Assembly: GCF_000744225.1 (NCBI RefSeq) | Contig: NZ_JQLN01000004.1 | Location: 62,001 to 126,000 of the forward strand | Origin: Kitasatospora mediocidica KCTC 9733 | GTDB lineage: Bacteria > Actinomycetota > Actinomycetes > Streptomycetales > Streptomycetaceae | Direction: 5' to 3' | DNA: 64,000 nt | Shown here: positions 43,899 through 51,710 of the stretch, in pieces | How positions within the stretch are numbered: the first letter of the stretch is position 1 | Layout: each line of letters begins with the position of its first letter | Position numbers and translations under genes: made by a program | Notes under the pieces: generated by a model | Databases searched by the model: none | The model's input: only the letters and a program-made list of their open reading frames with translations | Told to the model about the DNA's origin: nothing

Positions 43899-44930
43899 TT
43901 ACTGGATACTCCAGCGGTGCGGATGGTCGGGATCGGTGAGGCAGGCGAAGACGTTGAGCTCGCCGAATCGGCTCACGGTGACTTCGGTGGGGGTGGCGGA
44001 CCGATGGGTGGGAAGGTCTCGGTCCTCCAGCGGCTTCCAGCTGCCGCTGCCGCCGTCCCACTCCGAGCTGTCGATGGTCAGTAGGAGGTGCATCGGCGTC
44101 CTACAGGTCTGGCAGTCCATGGGGTACGGGTCAGTGGCGTGCCAGGAGGCGAAGCCACCGACGCGCCAGCCGGGCGGGATGGACAGGTCGTATTGGTAGC
44201 CGACCGGATCAGCCGCATTCTCGTCCGCCGACTGCTCGACCTCCTCTTCCTGGGCTTCGTCCCAGGCGTCGAGCCGGGTGCACAGGTCCTCGGGCAGGAG
44301 GCCGGCGAACGGGTAGGTGGCCACCTGCTCCGGGTGCAGGACACAGGGCTCGGGTACGAACCCGGCGGATCCGACGACCAGCGGCTGCGGTGGTGCGGTC
44401 AGCATCTCGCCGACCTCCCAGGACCGCCGCCAGCGCAGGTGCAGTTCCAGGTCGTACCGGCTCGGGCCGTGCGCGTCGAAGGGGCACCAGAACACCTGGA
44501 GCAGGTCGCAGTTGCCCGGCCCGACCGGCAGGTCGGGAAGATCCCGCCGGTACAGCTGCGCGAGGCCGATCATCGGCAGCGGGTCCGTCTCCGACACCTC
44601 GGGAGGCCGGTGTTCCAGGCGTAGCTCGTCCAGGAGCTTCCGCTCCTCATCCGTGGGCCCCGGGTTCTGCTCCCGGGCCCATGCGGCAGACAGGACCTGT
44701 CGCCACTGGTGGATGTCAGCCGGGCGCCGCCCCCGCCGGCGGCCGTGTGCCTCGCTGCACACCGGCCACGGCTCGTTCGCCGGCCACAGCATCGGGCCGC
44801 CCACCGAGCTGGCCGACACCTCCGGGCTCCCCGGCCGCGGGTGGAGGCGCGTCGTCGTGCCCCGGTAGGCGGCCAGTTCCGGGAAGAGCACCTCGACATC
44901 GAGCGGGCGCGGGGGCGTGGTCCTGGTCAT
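43899..44930 (-). CDS. DUF1963-like hypothetical protein
   Basis: 343 residues from ATG 44930 (MTRTTPPRPLDVEVLF); the frame is open to 45023. The layout fits the DUF1963/YwqG group: SVGGPMLWPANEPWPVC near the N-terminus, PMIGLAQLYRRDLPDLP, LLQVFWCPFD, and a late PMDCQTCRTPMHLLLTIDSS that looks like a two-Cys zinc knuckle, then LNVFACLTDPDHP. These proteins are often found near contact-dependent toxin or immunity genes, though their activity is unknown. No toxin gene is seen here. Confidence 0.65.
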   Translation of the reverse strand: MTRTTPPRPLDVEVLFPELAAYRGTTTRLHPRPGSPEVSASSVGGPMLWPANEPWPVCSEAHGRRRGRRPADIHQWRQVLSAAWAREQNPGPTDEERKLLDELRLEHRPPEVSETDPLPMIGLAQLYRRDLPDLPVGPGNCDLLQVFWCPFDAHGPSRYDLELHLRWRRSWEVGEMLTAPPQPLVVGSAGFVPEPCVLHPEQVATYPFAGLLPEDLCTRLDAWDEAQEEEVEQSADENAADPVGYQYDLSIPPGWRVGGFASWHATDPYPMDCQTCRTPMHLLLTIDSSEWDGGSGSWKPLEDRDLPTHRSATPTEVTVSRFGELNVFACLTDPDHPHRWSIQ

Positions 44931-45295
44931 GGACGCGACCTTAGACACCCGACTACCACGGCCATCCAGCACCCCCAGCAGCAGCTTCTCCGTACCCGTA
45001 CTGCTGTCGAAACCCGCGAACACGTTGTTTCCTTCGCGGGCGTCGGGTGCCTCCCAACGCGATGTACATCCGCGTTCTCACGGACAGAGCCATGCTCGCG
45101 GTGACAGGGCTGGACCAGCTCAGTCCTGCGATGAAGGCATCTGGCCGTCAGACGACGAGGGCACTTGAGAACCACTCCGACGAGCGACGCAGAACCACAG
45201 CACGCCCCCGTCGCTGACATGTAGTCTATGAATCGTCGCAGTTCAGAGCCGGTTTCCGAGCTCCTGCCGTCGGTAAACCTCGCCAGGCGTCGGAA
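44931..45295. other. 365-bp gap, no gene supported
   Basis: It contains GGTTTCGACAGCAGT (minus strand, 45000-45014) and GGGAGGCACCCG (minus strand, 45044-45055), both of which also occur near 42.0 kb. Two short unsupported frames only. Confidence 0.4.
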
Positions 45296-46147
45296 CTACT
45301 GGAGACCTGTCGCAGTCCGGACGAGGTCGGCGACGGCTCTGGACCGGCTGTGCGGCGGCCAGGCGATCACGGTGGTGACTGTCGGCGCGTCCAGCACGGG
45401 CACGGCGGCGAGGTCGCCGGGAAGTTGGGCTCGGCACGACTCCGGTGAGACCGCGCAGGCACGGCCGAGCGCGACGAGCTGCAGCAACTGCGCGTGGTCG
45501 CGGACCTGTGGGCCCGGACCTGGCGGGTAGCTGCCGTCGGGGTCGGGCCAGCGTGGCAGGGGCAGGCTCGGCAGCCCGGTGATGTCGGCCATGTGCACGT
45601 GGGTCCGGGAGGTGAGCGGATGCCCGGCCGGCAGGACCACCACCTGGCCCTCTGTGCTGAGTTCTTCGGTGTGGAACCCGGCCGTCGAGTCGAACGGCCG
45701 GTGCAACAGCGCCACGTCGGCCCGGCCTTCGCGCAGGAGCTGTTCCTGCTCGGCCGGGCCGCACAGGATGACGTCGACGGGGACCGCGCCGGGTTCCGCG
45801 GCGTACGCGTCGAGCAGTTTCGCCAGCAGTTCGCGGGACGCGCTGGCTTTCGTGACCAGGACGAGCCCGGGGCGGCCGGGGCGGGAAGCGGCGGCGCGGC
45901 GGGTCCGGCGCTCGGCGGCGTCGACCGCCTCCAGGGCCGCCCGGCCCTCGACCAGCAGGACCGAGCCGGCCTCGGTCAGCGTGACGGTGCGGCTGGTCCG
46001 GTCCAGCAGTGCTGCCCCGAGTCGACGTTCGAGCTGCTGGATCGCCCGTGACAGCGGCGGTTGCGCGATCCCGAGGCGCAGCGCGGCGCGCCCGAAGTGC
46101 AGTTCTTCAGCGACGGCGACGAAATACCGCAGTTCCCGGGTCTCCAC
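45296..46147 (-). CDS. LysR-family transcriptional regulator
   Basis: 283 residues, GTG start. The HTH is LRYFVAVAEELHFGRAALRLGIAQPPLSRAIQQLE. The effector domain follows with LLRAGRADVALLHRPF-like features (REGRADVALLHRPFD). It is transcribed divergently from an SDR gene, with ~90 bp between, and probably regulates it. The motif ELHFGRAA is usual in the group that governs small-molecule oxidoreductases. Ligand unknown. Confidence 0.88.
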   Translation of the reverse strand: METRELRYFVAVAEELHFGRAALRLGIAQPPLSRAIQQLERRLGAALLDRTSRTVTLTEAGSVLLVEGRAALEAVDAAERRTRRAAASRPGRPGLVLVTKASASRELLAKLLDAYAAEPGAVPVDVILCGPAEQEQLLREGRADVALLHRPFDSTAGFHTEELSTEGQVVVLPAGHPLTSRTHVHMADITGLPSLPLPRWPDPDGSYPPGPGPQVRDHAQLLQLVALGRACAVSPESCRAQLPGDLAAVPVLDAPTVTTVIAWPPHSRSRAVADLVRTATGLQ

Positions 46148-46233
46148 GCGACTACGCTACCCCGGATCAATACCTGGACGGTATCAGTGCCCACCCGATC
46201 GGTCTTGGACCCCAGCCGGGAGCCGGGGGCAGC

Positions 46234-46974
46234 ATGATCCCCATGAGCGAACGAACGATCGCGCTGGTCACCGGCGCGAACAAAGGAATCGGCTACGAGA
46301 TCGCCGCGGGCCTGGGCGCCCTCGGCTGGAGCGTCGGCGTCGGCGCCCGCGACGACCAGCGCCGTGAGGCCGCGGTGGAGAGACTGCGCGCGGCCGGCAT
46401 CGACGCGTTCGGCGTACCGCTGGACGTGACCGACGACGCGAGCGTGAGCGCCGCCGCGCGGTTGATCGAAGCAAGGGCCGGGCGCCTCGACGTGCTCGTC
46501 AACAACGCCGCCATCACAGGCGGCATGCCGCAGGAGCCCACCCAGGTCGATCCCGCCACCATCCGGACGGTCGTGGAGACCAACGTGATCGGCGTCATCC
46601 GCGTCACCAACGCGATGTTGCCGCTGCTGCGCCGCTCCACCTCACCGCGGATCGTGAACATGTCCAGCAGCGTCGGCTCCCTGACCCGGCAGTCGGGAAC
46701 CGCCGCCGAGCTGACGACGGGTCCGGTGGCCGTGGCGTACGCACCGTCGAAGACCTTCCTGAACGCCGTCAGCCTCCAGTACGTCCGGGAGTTGAGCGGC
46801 ACGAACATCCTGATCAACGTCGGCTGCCCCGGCTACGTCGCCACCGACCTCAACGGCTTCCGCGGCGTGCGCACCCCCGCACAGGGCGCGGAGATCGCCG
46901 TCAAACTCGCGACCCTGCCCGACGACGGCCCGACCGGCAGGTTCTTCGAGGACGCCGGAGAAGTGCCCTGGTGA
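46234..46974 (+). CDS. SDR-family oxidoreductase
   Basis: 246 residues from ATG 46234; ATG 46243 is also possible. Motifs: TGANKGIGYEIAAGLG, LVNNAAITGG, IVNMSSSVGS (catalytic Ser), VAYAPSKTFLN (Tyr-x-x-x-Lys) and NVGCPGYVATDLNGF. The TGANKGIG plus CPGYVATD pattern fits the carbonyl-reductase-like SDRs, which reduce aldehydes or ketones with NADPH. Divergent from the LysR gene, which likely controls it. Confidence 0.88.
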   Translation: MIPMSERTIALVTGANKGIGYEIAAGLGALGWSVGVGARDDQRREAAVERLRAAGIDAFGVPLDVTDDASVSAAARLIEARAGRLDVLVNNAAITGGMPQEPTQVDPATIRTVVETNVIGVIRVTNAMLPLLRRSTSPRIVNMSSSVGSLTRQSGTAAELTTGPVAVAYAPSKTFLNAVSLQYVRELSGTNILINVGCPGYVATDLNGFRGVRTPAQGAEIAVKLATLPDDGPTGRFFEDAGEVPW

Positions 46975-47163
46975 TGTGCACGGCAGTCATCTCCGGCCGG
47001 GTACAAGGCAGTTCACCGTAGGTTGCAAGCACAGGGCCTGGACCGGCACGGTCGAGAACTGGTTCGGGGGTGCGGCCCCGATGGGGGGAGCCATCCGGAC
47101 GCCTCCACGACGCGCTCATGGCCGGCGGAGGCGGGCCTGAAAGTCGAACACTCAGGCGGGCCG

Positions 47164-47802
47164 CTACCCCGCCAGCTCTGCCAGCCACGGGTGGCCGGGG
47201 TGCACGCGCTCCAGCCATCCGGCGAGGGCGTCCCGTCGGGGGCGGCTCAGCAGTGGCAGGACGCCGTCGAAGTCCGCCTGGTCCTTGGCCCGTATCGCCT
47301 TCGCCTTGAAGAGCAGTACCAACTCCGGTAGCAGGTAGGGGATTCCGTCCGCTGTCCGCTCGACGATCGCGTCATACGGCAGCCGCAGGCTCTCGTCCCG
47401 TCGGCAGATCCAGGTCCCGCCCTCGTGCGGCTCGCGGAACACGTCGAACAGGAACTGACCGCTTGCCGGATCCCGTGCCCAGGTCTGGTACGTGGCTGCC
47501 AGTGCCTCGGCTCCCGGCGTCGGCCAGACCTGGCCCGTACCCACCGCGTCGAAGACGAACTCGGGGAAGCGGTCCCTGATCTCCGGGAATCGCGCCGCGG
47601 GCACCGCGATCTCCAGATCGTCGTGCGGCCGCGACTGACTGCCGCGGAACAGATCCAGTGCCCATCCCGCTGCGACGCACCAGGGCGCGCTGACCCCGCC
47701 CAGCCGCTCCGCTACCTGTTCAGGCCGCCAGGCGTCGGCCCACCGGGCATCCAGTTCGTCCGCGTCGAGCACAACGCCGCCGGGCGGCAGAGCTTCGGTC
47801 AT
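47164..47802 (-). CDS. ANT-type nucleotidyltransferase
   Basis: 212 residues. The first motif, VAAGWALDLFRGSQSRPHDD, is close to the GGWAIDLxxG...RPHDDIE segment of ANT(2'')-like aminoglycoside nucleotidyltransferases, with the metal ligands in HDDLEI. LLFKAKAIRAKDQADFDGVL near the C-terminus matches the KDxxDF pattern of the family. It could inactivate an aminoglycoside or modify another alcohol; relatives in actinobacteria are mostly untested. Single gene. Confidence 0.75.
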   Translation of the reverse strand: MTEALPPGGVVLDADELDARWADAWRPEQVAERLGGVSAPWCVAAGWALDLFRGSQSRPHDDLEIAVPAARFPEIRDRFPEFVFDAVGTGQVWPTPGAEALAATYQTWARDPASGQFLFDVFREPHEGGTWICRRDESLRLPYDAIVERTADGIPYLLPELVLLFKAKAIRAKDQADFDGVLPLLSRPRRDALAGWLERVHPGHPWLAELAG

Positions 47803-47825
47803 CGTGCCAACCTACCGTGTGGTGG

Positions 47826-47868
47826 CGGAGCCGCCCGGGTGGCCGCGTGAGCGGTCCGGGCGGCTCCG
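47826..47868 (-). terminator. terminator-like hairpin after pip
   Basis: CGGAGCCGCCCGG pairs with CCGGGCGGCTCCG around a 17-nt loop, 38 bp downstream of the minus-strand prolyl aminopeptidase stop. No T run. Confidence 0.5.
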
Positions 47869-47905
47869 GGCGGGCTTTCGGCAGCCGGCCACGGGCTCCC
47901 CGGGG

Positions 47906-48865
47906 TCAGCGGTCCTTGAACTCCTCGATGGCCGCATAGACCGTGTCCCGCAGCGCGTCGCTTCCGACGTGCCCCGAGTCCTCGAAGATGTGCAGTCGCG
48001 CGTCCGGCCAGGCCTTCGCCAGCTCCCACGCCGTCTCCACCGGGCTGCCCATGTCGTGCCGGCCGTGCGCCAGCACTCCCGGGATCCCGGCCAGCTTGTG
48101 CGCGTTGCGCAGGAGTTGGTCCTCCTCCAGCCACGCACCGTTGCTGAAGAAGTGGGCGCAGATCCGGACGAACGCGATCTGCGCGTCGATCTCCCGGTCG
48201 CTGTACATGCCGGGGATGTGGGTGGGCTCGTTCGAGATGACCGCGTCCTCCCAGGCGAGCCAGTCGGCGGCGGCCTTCGCCCGGACCGCGCGGTCCGGGT
48301 TCTCCATCAGCCGCGCGTAGGCCGCGAGGAGGTCGCCGTCCCGCTCGTCCTCGGGGACGCCGTCGCGGAACCGGTCCCATGCTTCGGGCTGGAAGCGCCC
48401 GGCACCCCGGTAGAGCCAGTAGGTCTCGCTGGGGCGGGTCATCGTCACCGCCTGGATGATGACCTCGGTGACCCGCTCGGGGTGCTGCTGCGCATAGGCC
48501 AGGGCGAGCGTCGAGCCCCAGGAGGCACCGTTCACCAACCACCGCTCGATGCCGAGGTGTTCGCGCAGCCGTTCCATGTCGTCGATCAGGTGCTGCGTGG
48601 TGTTCAGACTCATGTCCGCCGCCGGGTCGCTGGCGTGCGGGGTGCTGTCACCGCAGTTGCGCTGGTCGAAGCGGATGACGCGGTAGCGCTCGGGGTCCCA
48701 GGCCCTGATCGGCCGCCGGGAGCCGGGTGCTCCCGGGCCGCCGTGCACGTATACGGCGGGTTTGCCTTGGGGATGGCCGAGTTGCTCGTAGTAGATGCGG
48801 TTGCCGTCACCGGTGTCGAGCATGCCGTGGTCATAGGGACTGGTGGGCGGGTAGAAATGGACCAT
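47906..48865 (-). CDS. pip: prolyl aminopeptidase
   Basis: 319 residues from ATG 48865 (MVHFYPP), the normal length of S33 prolyl iminopeptidases. The motifs are nearly diagnostic: VYVHGGPGAPGS, IRFDQRNCGDSTPHASDP, WLVNGASWGSTLALAYAQQHP (nucleophile Ser in GxSxGxTL) and a late SGHVGSDALRDTV (His). Family members usually read GGSWGSTL; here it is NGASWGSTL, so the elbow is intact. It removes N-terminal proline. A TAGGCT box lies 8 nt before the ATG with no ribosome site, suggesting a leaderless transcript. Confidence 0.93.
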   Translation of the reverse strand: MVHFYPPTSPYDHGMLDTGDGNRIYYEQLGHPQGKPAVYVHGGPGAPGSRRPIRAWDPERYRVIRFDQRNCGDSTPHASDPAADMSLNTTQHLIDDMERLREHLGIERWLVNGASWGSTLALAYAQQHPERVTEVIIQAVTMTRPSETYWLYRGAGRFQPEAWDRFRDGVPEDERDGDLLAAYARLMENPDRAVRAKAAADWLAWEDAVISNEPTHIPGMYSDREIDAQIAFVRICAHFFSNGAWLEEDQLLRNAHKLAGIPGVLAHGRHDMGSPVETAWELAKAWPDARLHIFEDSGHVGSDALRDTVYAAIEEFKDR

Positions 48866-49123
48866 AACCGACCAGCCTAGGGCGCGATCGCGATCGGGTT
48901 CCACTGATTTTCTCGCAACCCGCCGCGTGGGGAGGGGTGTTGAGACCGGTTTCACCCGGGCGTGCGCGGCGGCACTCGACTGCGTCGCCCGACGCACCTC
49001 CCGTGAGCTGCGAGAACGGCTGTCCGGTGGCCGAAGTCCGATGACCACCTCACGGAGTGGGACCCGGAGCGGTAGGAGGTGGAGGAGGTACAGGAGGCGT
49101 AGAAGGTGACGGTGCGCCACCTC
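48866..49123. other. intergenic region with purine-rich repeats
   Basis: It holds a GCGATCGC palindrome near the pip start and a GGAGG/GGAGGT-rich run at ~49074-49110. No gene seen. Confidence 0.4.
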
Positions 49124-49156
49124 GCCGGCCCGTCGGACGCGTCCTGACGGGCCGGC
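49124..49156 (-). terminator. terminator-like hairpin after HEAT-repeat gene
   Basis: GCCGGCCCGTC, an 11-nt loop (itself containing the palindrome GGACGCGTCC), then GACGGGCCGGC; 5 bp beyond the stop of the minus-strand gene. Confidence 0.6.
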
Positions 49157-49160
49157 CGAC

Positions 49161-49586
49161 TCACGGCCGACCCTCGACCAGCGCCTGCGCGTCCTCGCGC
49201 ACCAGCGGGCAGGAGTCCGTCCGGGCGACGGTGAGCAGGCAGGCGCGGGCGGCCGGCGTGGCCAGTGCGGTGGGCGGCAGCCACTGCAGGGCGTGCAGCG
49301 CGTGCAGCCGGACGTCGTCGTCGGGGTCGCCGACGACGAGGCCGAGGACGAAGGCCAGGAGGCGCGCGCCGGTCTCGGCGTCGGCGCTCGCGTCGCTCAG
49401 GCAGAGGACCTTGACGGCCTCGATGCGGGCCAGGTCGTCATCGTCCTGGTCTGCGGCGATCGCGCACAGGACGTCGAACAGCTCCGGGGTGTACTCCGCC
49501 TCCAGGCCGTACAGGGCGTCACAGCGCTCGTCCTCGGGCAGTGAACGGTAGTGCACGGCGAAGGGGTGGGAGGCGGAGTCGCTCAT
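49161..49586 (-). CDS. HEAT-repeat-like small protein
   Basis: 141 residues. Helical repeats are visible (LARIEAVKVLCLSDAS; DDDVRLHALHALQWLPP; CPLVREDAQALVEG), each with the Asp-x-x-(V/I)-R pattern of HEAT/PBS-lyase repeats. Acidic DDDD and DPDDD turns connect them. There is no catalytic motif. Such short HEAT proteins often act as adaptor or immunity-type partners in actinobacteria; no partner is seen here. AAGG lies upstream of the ATG. Confidence 0.7.
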   Translation of the reverse strand: MSDSASHPFAVHYRSLPEDERCDALYGLEAEYTPELFDVLCAIAADQDDDDLARIEAVKVLCLSDASADAETGARLLAFVLGLVVGDPDDDVRLHALHALQWLPPTALATPAARACLLTVARTDSCPLVREDAQALVEGRP

Positions 49587-49974
49587 GAGGTGACCTTCGG
49601 TCCGGGGCCGACGTTGCGTCAGACACCACGGTAGATCGGTGGCGTCCCGCCGTTACCGGCGACCCCGGCCGTGCACGATCCCCTTGTGAGACCCATGCCG
49701 GCGCAAAGCTTCCACCTCTGTCGACCGCCAACAGGCTGGGAGTTCCATGAGAGTGCGGACCGATCACGTCCGGTCGAAATCGGACATAGTGCCGCAGAAC
49801 TGTCGCATCCGTACACAAGATCACCCTCGGCGGGCTCCGCAGGACACCGGAAGTTCCCAGCAAGGCCCAGGCTTCCTAAACGACGGTGCGGTTCAGTCAG
49901 AGGGCCGTCGGCGCTGCGTCCCCGCAAAGCGCCGGCGGACCATCCGCTTTCCCCGCATCTAGGAGGCACCGGCC
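49587..49974. other. 388-bp gap, no gene supported
   Basis: Between the divergent HEAT-repeat and lipoprotein genes. GGAAG...CTTCC pairs at ~49848 and 49880 form a weak inverted repeat. Probably promoter space for both genes. Confidence 0.4.
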
Positions 49975-50574
49975 TTGTCCCGGACCACCATCCGTTCCGC
50001 CGGCGCCGGCGCCGTGCTCGTCTCGGGCCTGCTGCTGCTCACGGGCTGTTCGTCCTCGTCCACGGCGACGACGGCGAGCGCGTCCAGCTCCCCGTCCGCG
50101 TCCGCGTCCGCCTCTGGCGGCCGGAACCAGGCGATGGCGGCCTACACCACCTGCCTGTCGCAGCACGGCGTCACCCTGCCCAGCCGGCCCAGCGGCCGTC
50201 CGAGCGGACGTCCGAGCGACCGCCCCAGCGGCTACCCGAGCGACCGTCCCAGTGGCGGCTACGGCGGCGGGTTCGGTGGCGGGTTCGGCGCCTCGGCCAG
50301 CCCCGCCATGAAGGCCGCGATGGACGCCTGCGCCTCGCTCCGCCCGCAGGGCGGTCAGGGTCGCGGCAACGGCGGCGGGCTCAACAGCACCGCGATGCAG
50401 GCCTTCACCGGCTGTATGAAGGACCACGGCGTGACCCTCCCCGCCACCGGCGGCCTCAAGGCGCTGAACACCGCCGACCCGGCGACGGCCGCCGCGTACA
50501 AGACCTGCGCGCCGCTGCTGCCGGCCGCCTCGGGCCAGCCCGCGGCCGGCGCGACGGAGAGCCCCAGCGCCTGA
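49975..50574 (+). CDS. Ser/Gly-rich lipoprotein with two HGVTLP motifs
   Basis: 199 residues, TTG start after AGGAGG. A signal peptide ends in LLLLTGC, a good lipobox, so the mature protein would be lipid-anchored outside. Two related blocks occur, MAAYTTCLSQHGVTLP near 52-68 and AFTGCMKDHGVTLP near 142-156, each with one Cys and HGVTLP. Cys 111 and 171 could pair with them. Between the blocks is a Ser/Arg/Pro/Gly linker repeating SGRP, SDRP and GGGFGGGFG. Function unknown; possibly metal binding or a cell-surface factor. Confidence 0.8.
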   Translation: MSRTTIRSAGAGAVLVSGLLLLTGCSSSSTATTASASSSPSASASASGGRNQAMAAYTTCLSQHGVTLPSRPSGRPSGRPSDRPSGYPSDRPSGGYGGGFGGGFGASASPAMKAAMDACASLRPQGGQGRGNGGGLNSTAMQAFTGCMKDHGVTLPATGGLKALNTADPATAAAYKTCAPLLPAASGQPAAGATESPSA

Positions 50575-50678
50575 TCCGGTAACCGCCGACAGCCGGTCGG
50601 CGACCGAGCTCGTCCGGCCGAGGGCACGGTCTCGTGCGCGGCGAGGCGCACCAACGAGACCAGCCGGACGTTCACCGA

Positions 50679-50718
50679 CGCGAGGGCGGCCTGCTCCCAC
50701 GAGCAGGCCGCCCTCGCG
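50679..50718. terminator. strong bidirectional terminator hairpin
   Basis: An 18-bp perfect stem, CGCGAGGGCGGCCTGCTC (50679-50696), loop CCAC, and its exact complement (50701-50718). It lies between the plus-strand lipoprotein and minus-strand genes. No T tract. Confidence 0.8.
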
Positions 50719-50736
50719 CTTCGCGTTCAGCGGGGC

Positions 50737-50847
50737 TCAGCCGGCTTCGGCTACACCGTGGCGTTCACGCTGGGTCCACGTGTTTTCGACGAGTTCGGCG
50801 AACGCGTCCCAGGTCGAGGTGTCCAGTCGGCGGACGGTATGAGCCAT
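50737..50847 (-). pseudogene. short fragment resembling a GNAT acetyltransferase N-terminus
   Basis: 36 codons with a GGAGA box 10 nt or so upstream. The first 20 residues (HTVRRLDTSTWDAFAELVE) look like the opening helix of a GNAT-family protein (TWDAFAELVERNNG in relatives), but the acetyl-CoA-binding core is absent. After that the sequence is TWTQRERHGVAEAG and stop. Either a decayed gene fragment or a real small protein. It lies 26 bp behind the hydrolase stop. Confidence 0.4.
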
Positions 50848-50873
50848 GGCCGGGGTCTCCGGGCGGTCGGCGG

Positions 50874-51560
50874 TCAGGTGCGCGAGGCCGCGGCGTCGAG
50901 GAGACGGGCGAGTTCGGCCGGCTCGGTGAACATCGGCCAGTGGCCGGAGTCGATGTCGACGAAGTCGACATGCTTGGCCCGGGCGAGTTCCGGCGCCTCG
51001 CCGGCCGCGATCCAGGCGCGGGCCTGCTCCGTGCTGAACTCCGGGCAGACCACCAGGACCGGGACGTCGTAGCGGCGCCGATCTGTCAGCCGGACCACGC
51101 CCCGGGCCACTTGCTCGGGGACGGGGATGGCAGCAGCCGCGATGCGCCGGCGGAGTTCCTCGTCGAGATCGGCGCTGTCCGCTCCTGCGAAAGGGCCCCA
51201 GCCCGGGAACGGCATGGCGCCGTCGCGCATGTCGAAGAAGTCGGCGTACGGCCGGCCGTCCTCGGTGGGGAAGCCGCCGATCAGCGCCAGCCTGGCCACC
51301 CCGTTCGGGCGCGCGTCAGCGGCCAGCCAGCCGAGGGTGCAGGCGGCTGAGTGCGCCACGAGCAGGGGCTTCTCCGCCGTCGCGTCGATCGCGGCGAGGA
51401 CTGCCGCCAGCTGCTCGTCGAGCGTGGCGCAGGCGCGTCCGTCGCCCTGGCCCGGGAGGGTCAAGGGCTTCGGGCGGTGCCCGAGGGCCTCAAGGGCAGG
51501 TATCACCGCGTTCCAGGCGGTGCCGTCCAGCCACAGGCCGCCGATGAGCAGGATGTCCAC
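50874..51560 (-). CDS. alpha/beta hydrolase (EstC-like)
   Basis: 228 residues from GTG 51560. It has ILLIGGLWLDGTAWNAVIPAL (oxyanion region), LLVAHSAACTLGWLAADARP with the nucleophile elbow AHSAA instead of GxSxG, and VDIDSGHWPMFTEPAELARLL with the final His. Missing the standard first Gly in the elbow is tolerated in some hydrolases. Cytosolic. Divergent from the WYL regulator, which may control it. Confidence 0.8.
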   Translation of the reverse strand: MDILLIGGLWLDGTAWNAVIPALEALGHRPKPLTLPGQGDGRACATLDEQLAAVLAAIDATAEKPLLVAHSAACTLGWLAADARPNGVARLALIGGFPTEDGRPYADFFDMRDGAMPFPGWGPFAGADSADLDEELRRRIAAAAIPVPEQVARGVVRLTDRRRYDVPVLVVCPEFSTEQARAWIAAGEAPELARAKHVDFVDIDSGHWPMFTEPAELARLLDAAASRT

Positions 51561-51660
51561 AGTGATCCACTTCCATGTCGAGGTTGCGGCAGAGGTGGCC
51601 GAAGGCGTCGCGCGCCGGGCGCGGTCTGCCCGACCAGGTGCTCCCCATGCTAGGAGCGAT

Positions 51661-51681
51661 TCAGGACGATCTGCTTCCTGA
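51661..51681. promoter_or_regulatory. candidate WYL operator
   Basis: TCAGGA and TCCTGA, perfect 6-bp arms 9 bp apart, in the gap between the divergent hydrolase and WYL genes. Weak support. Confidence 0.3.
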
Positions 51682-51710
51682 TTGGCCGGCGGCCGCCTAC
51701 GCTGTCCACC

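Noticed and set aside
47164..47802. A proven aminoglycoside resistance gene
   Set aside because: Only the nucleotidyltransferase core resembles ANT enzymes; no evidence for the drug substrate.
47906..49120. A 404-residue start for prolyl aminopeptidase
   Set aside because: The extra N-terminus lacks family similarity and a signal peptide; MVHFYPP at 48865 matches the family start.
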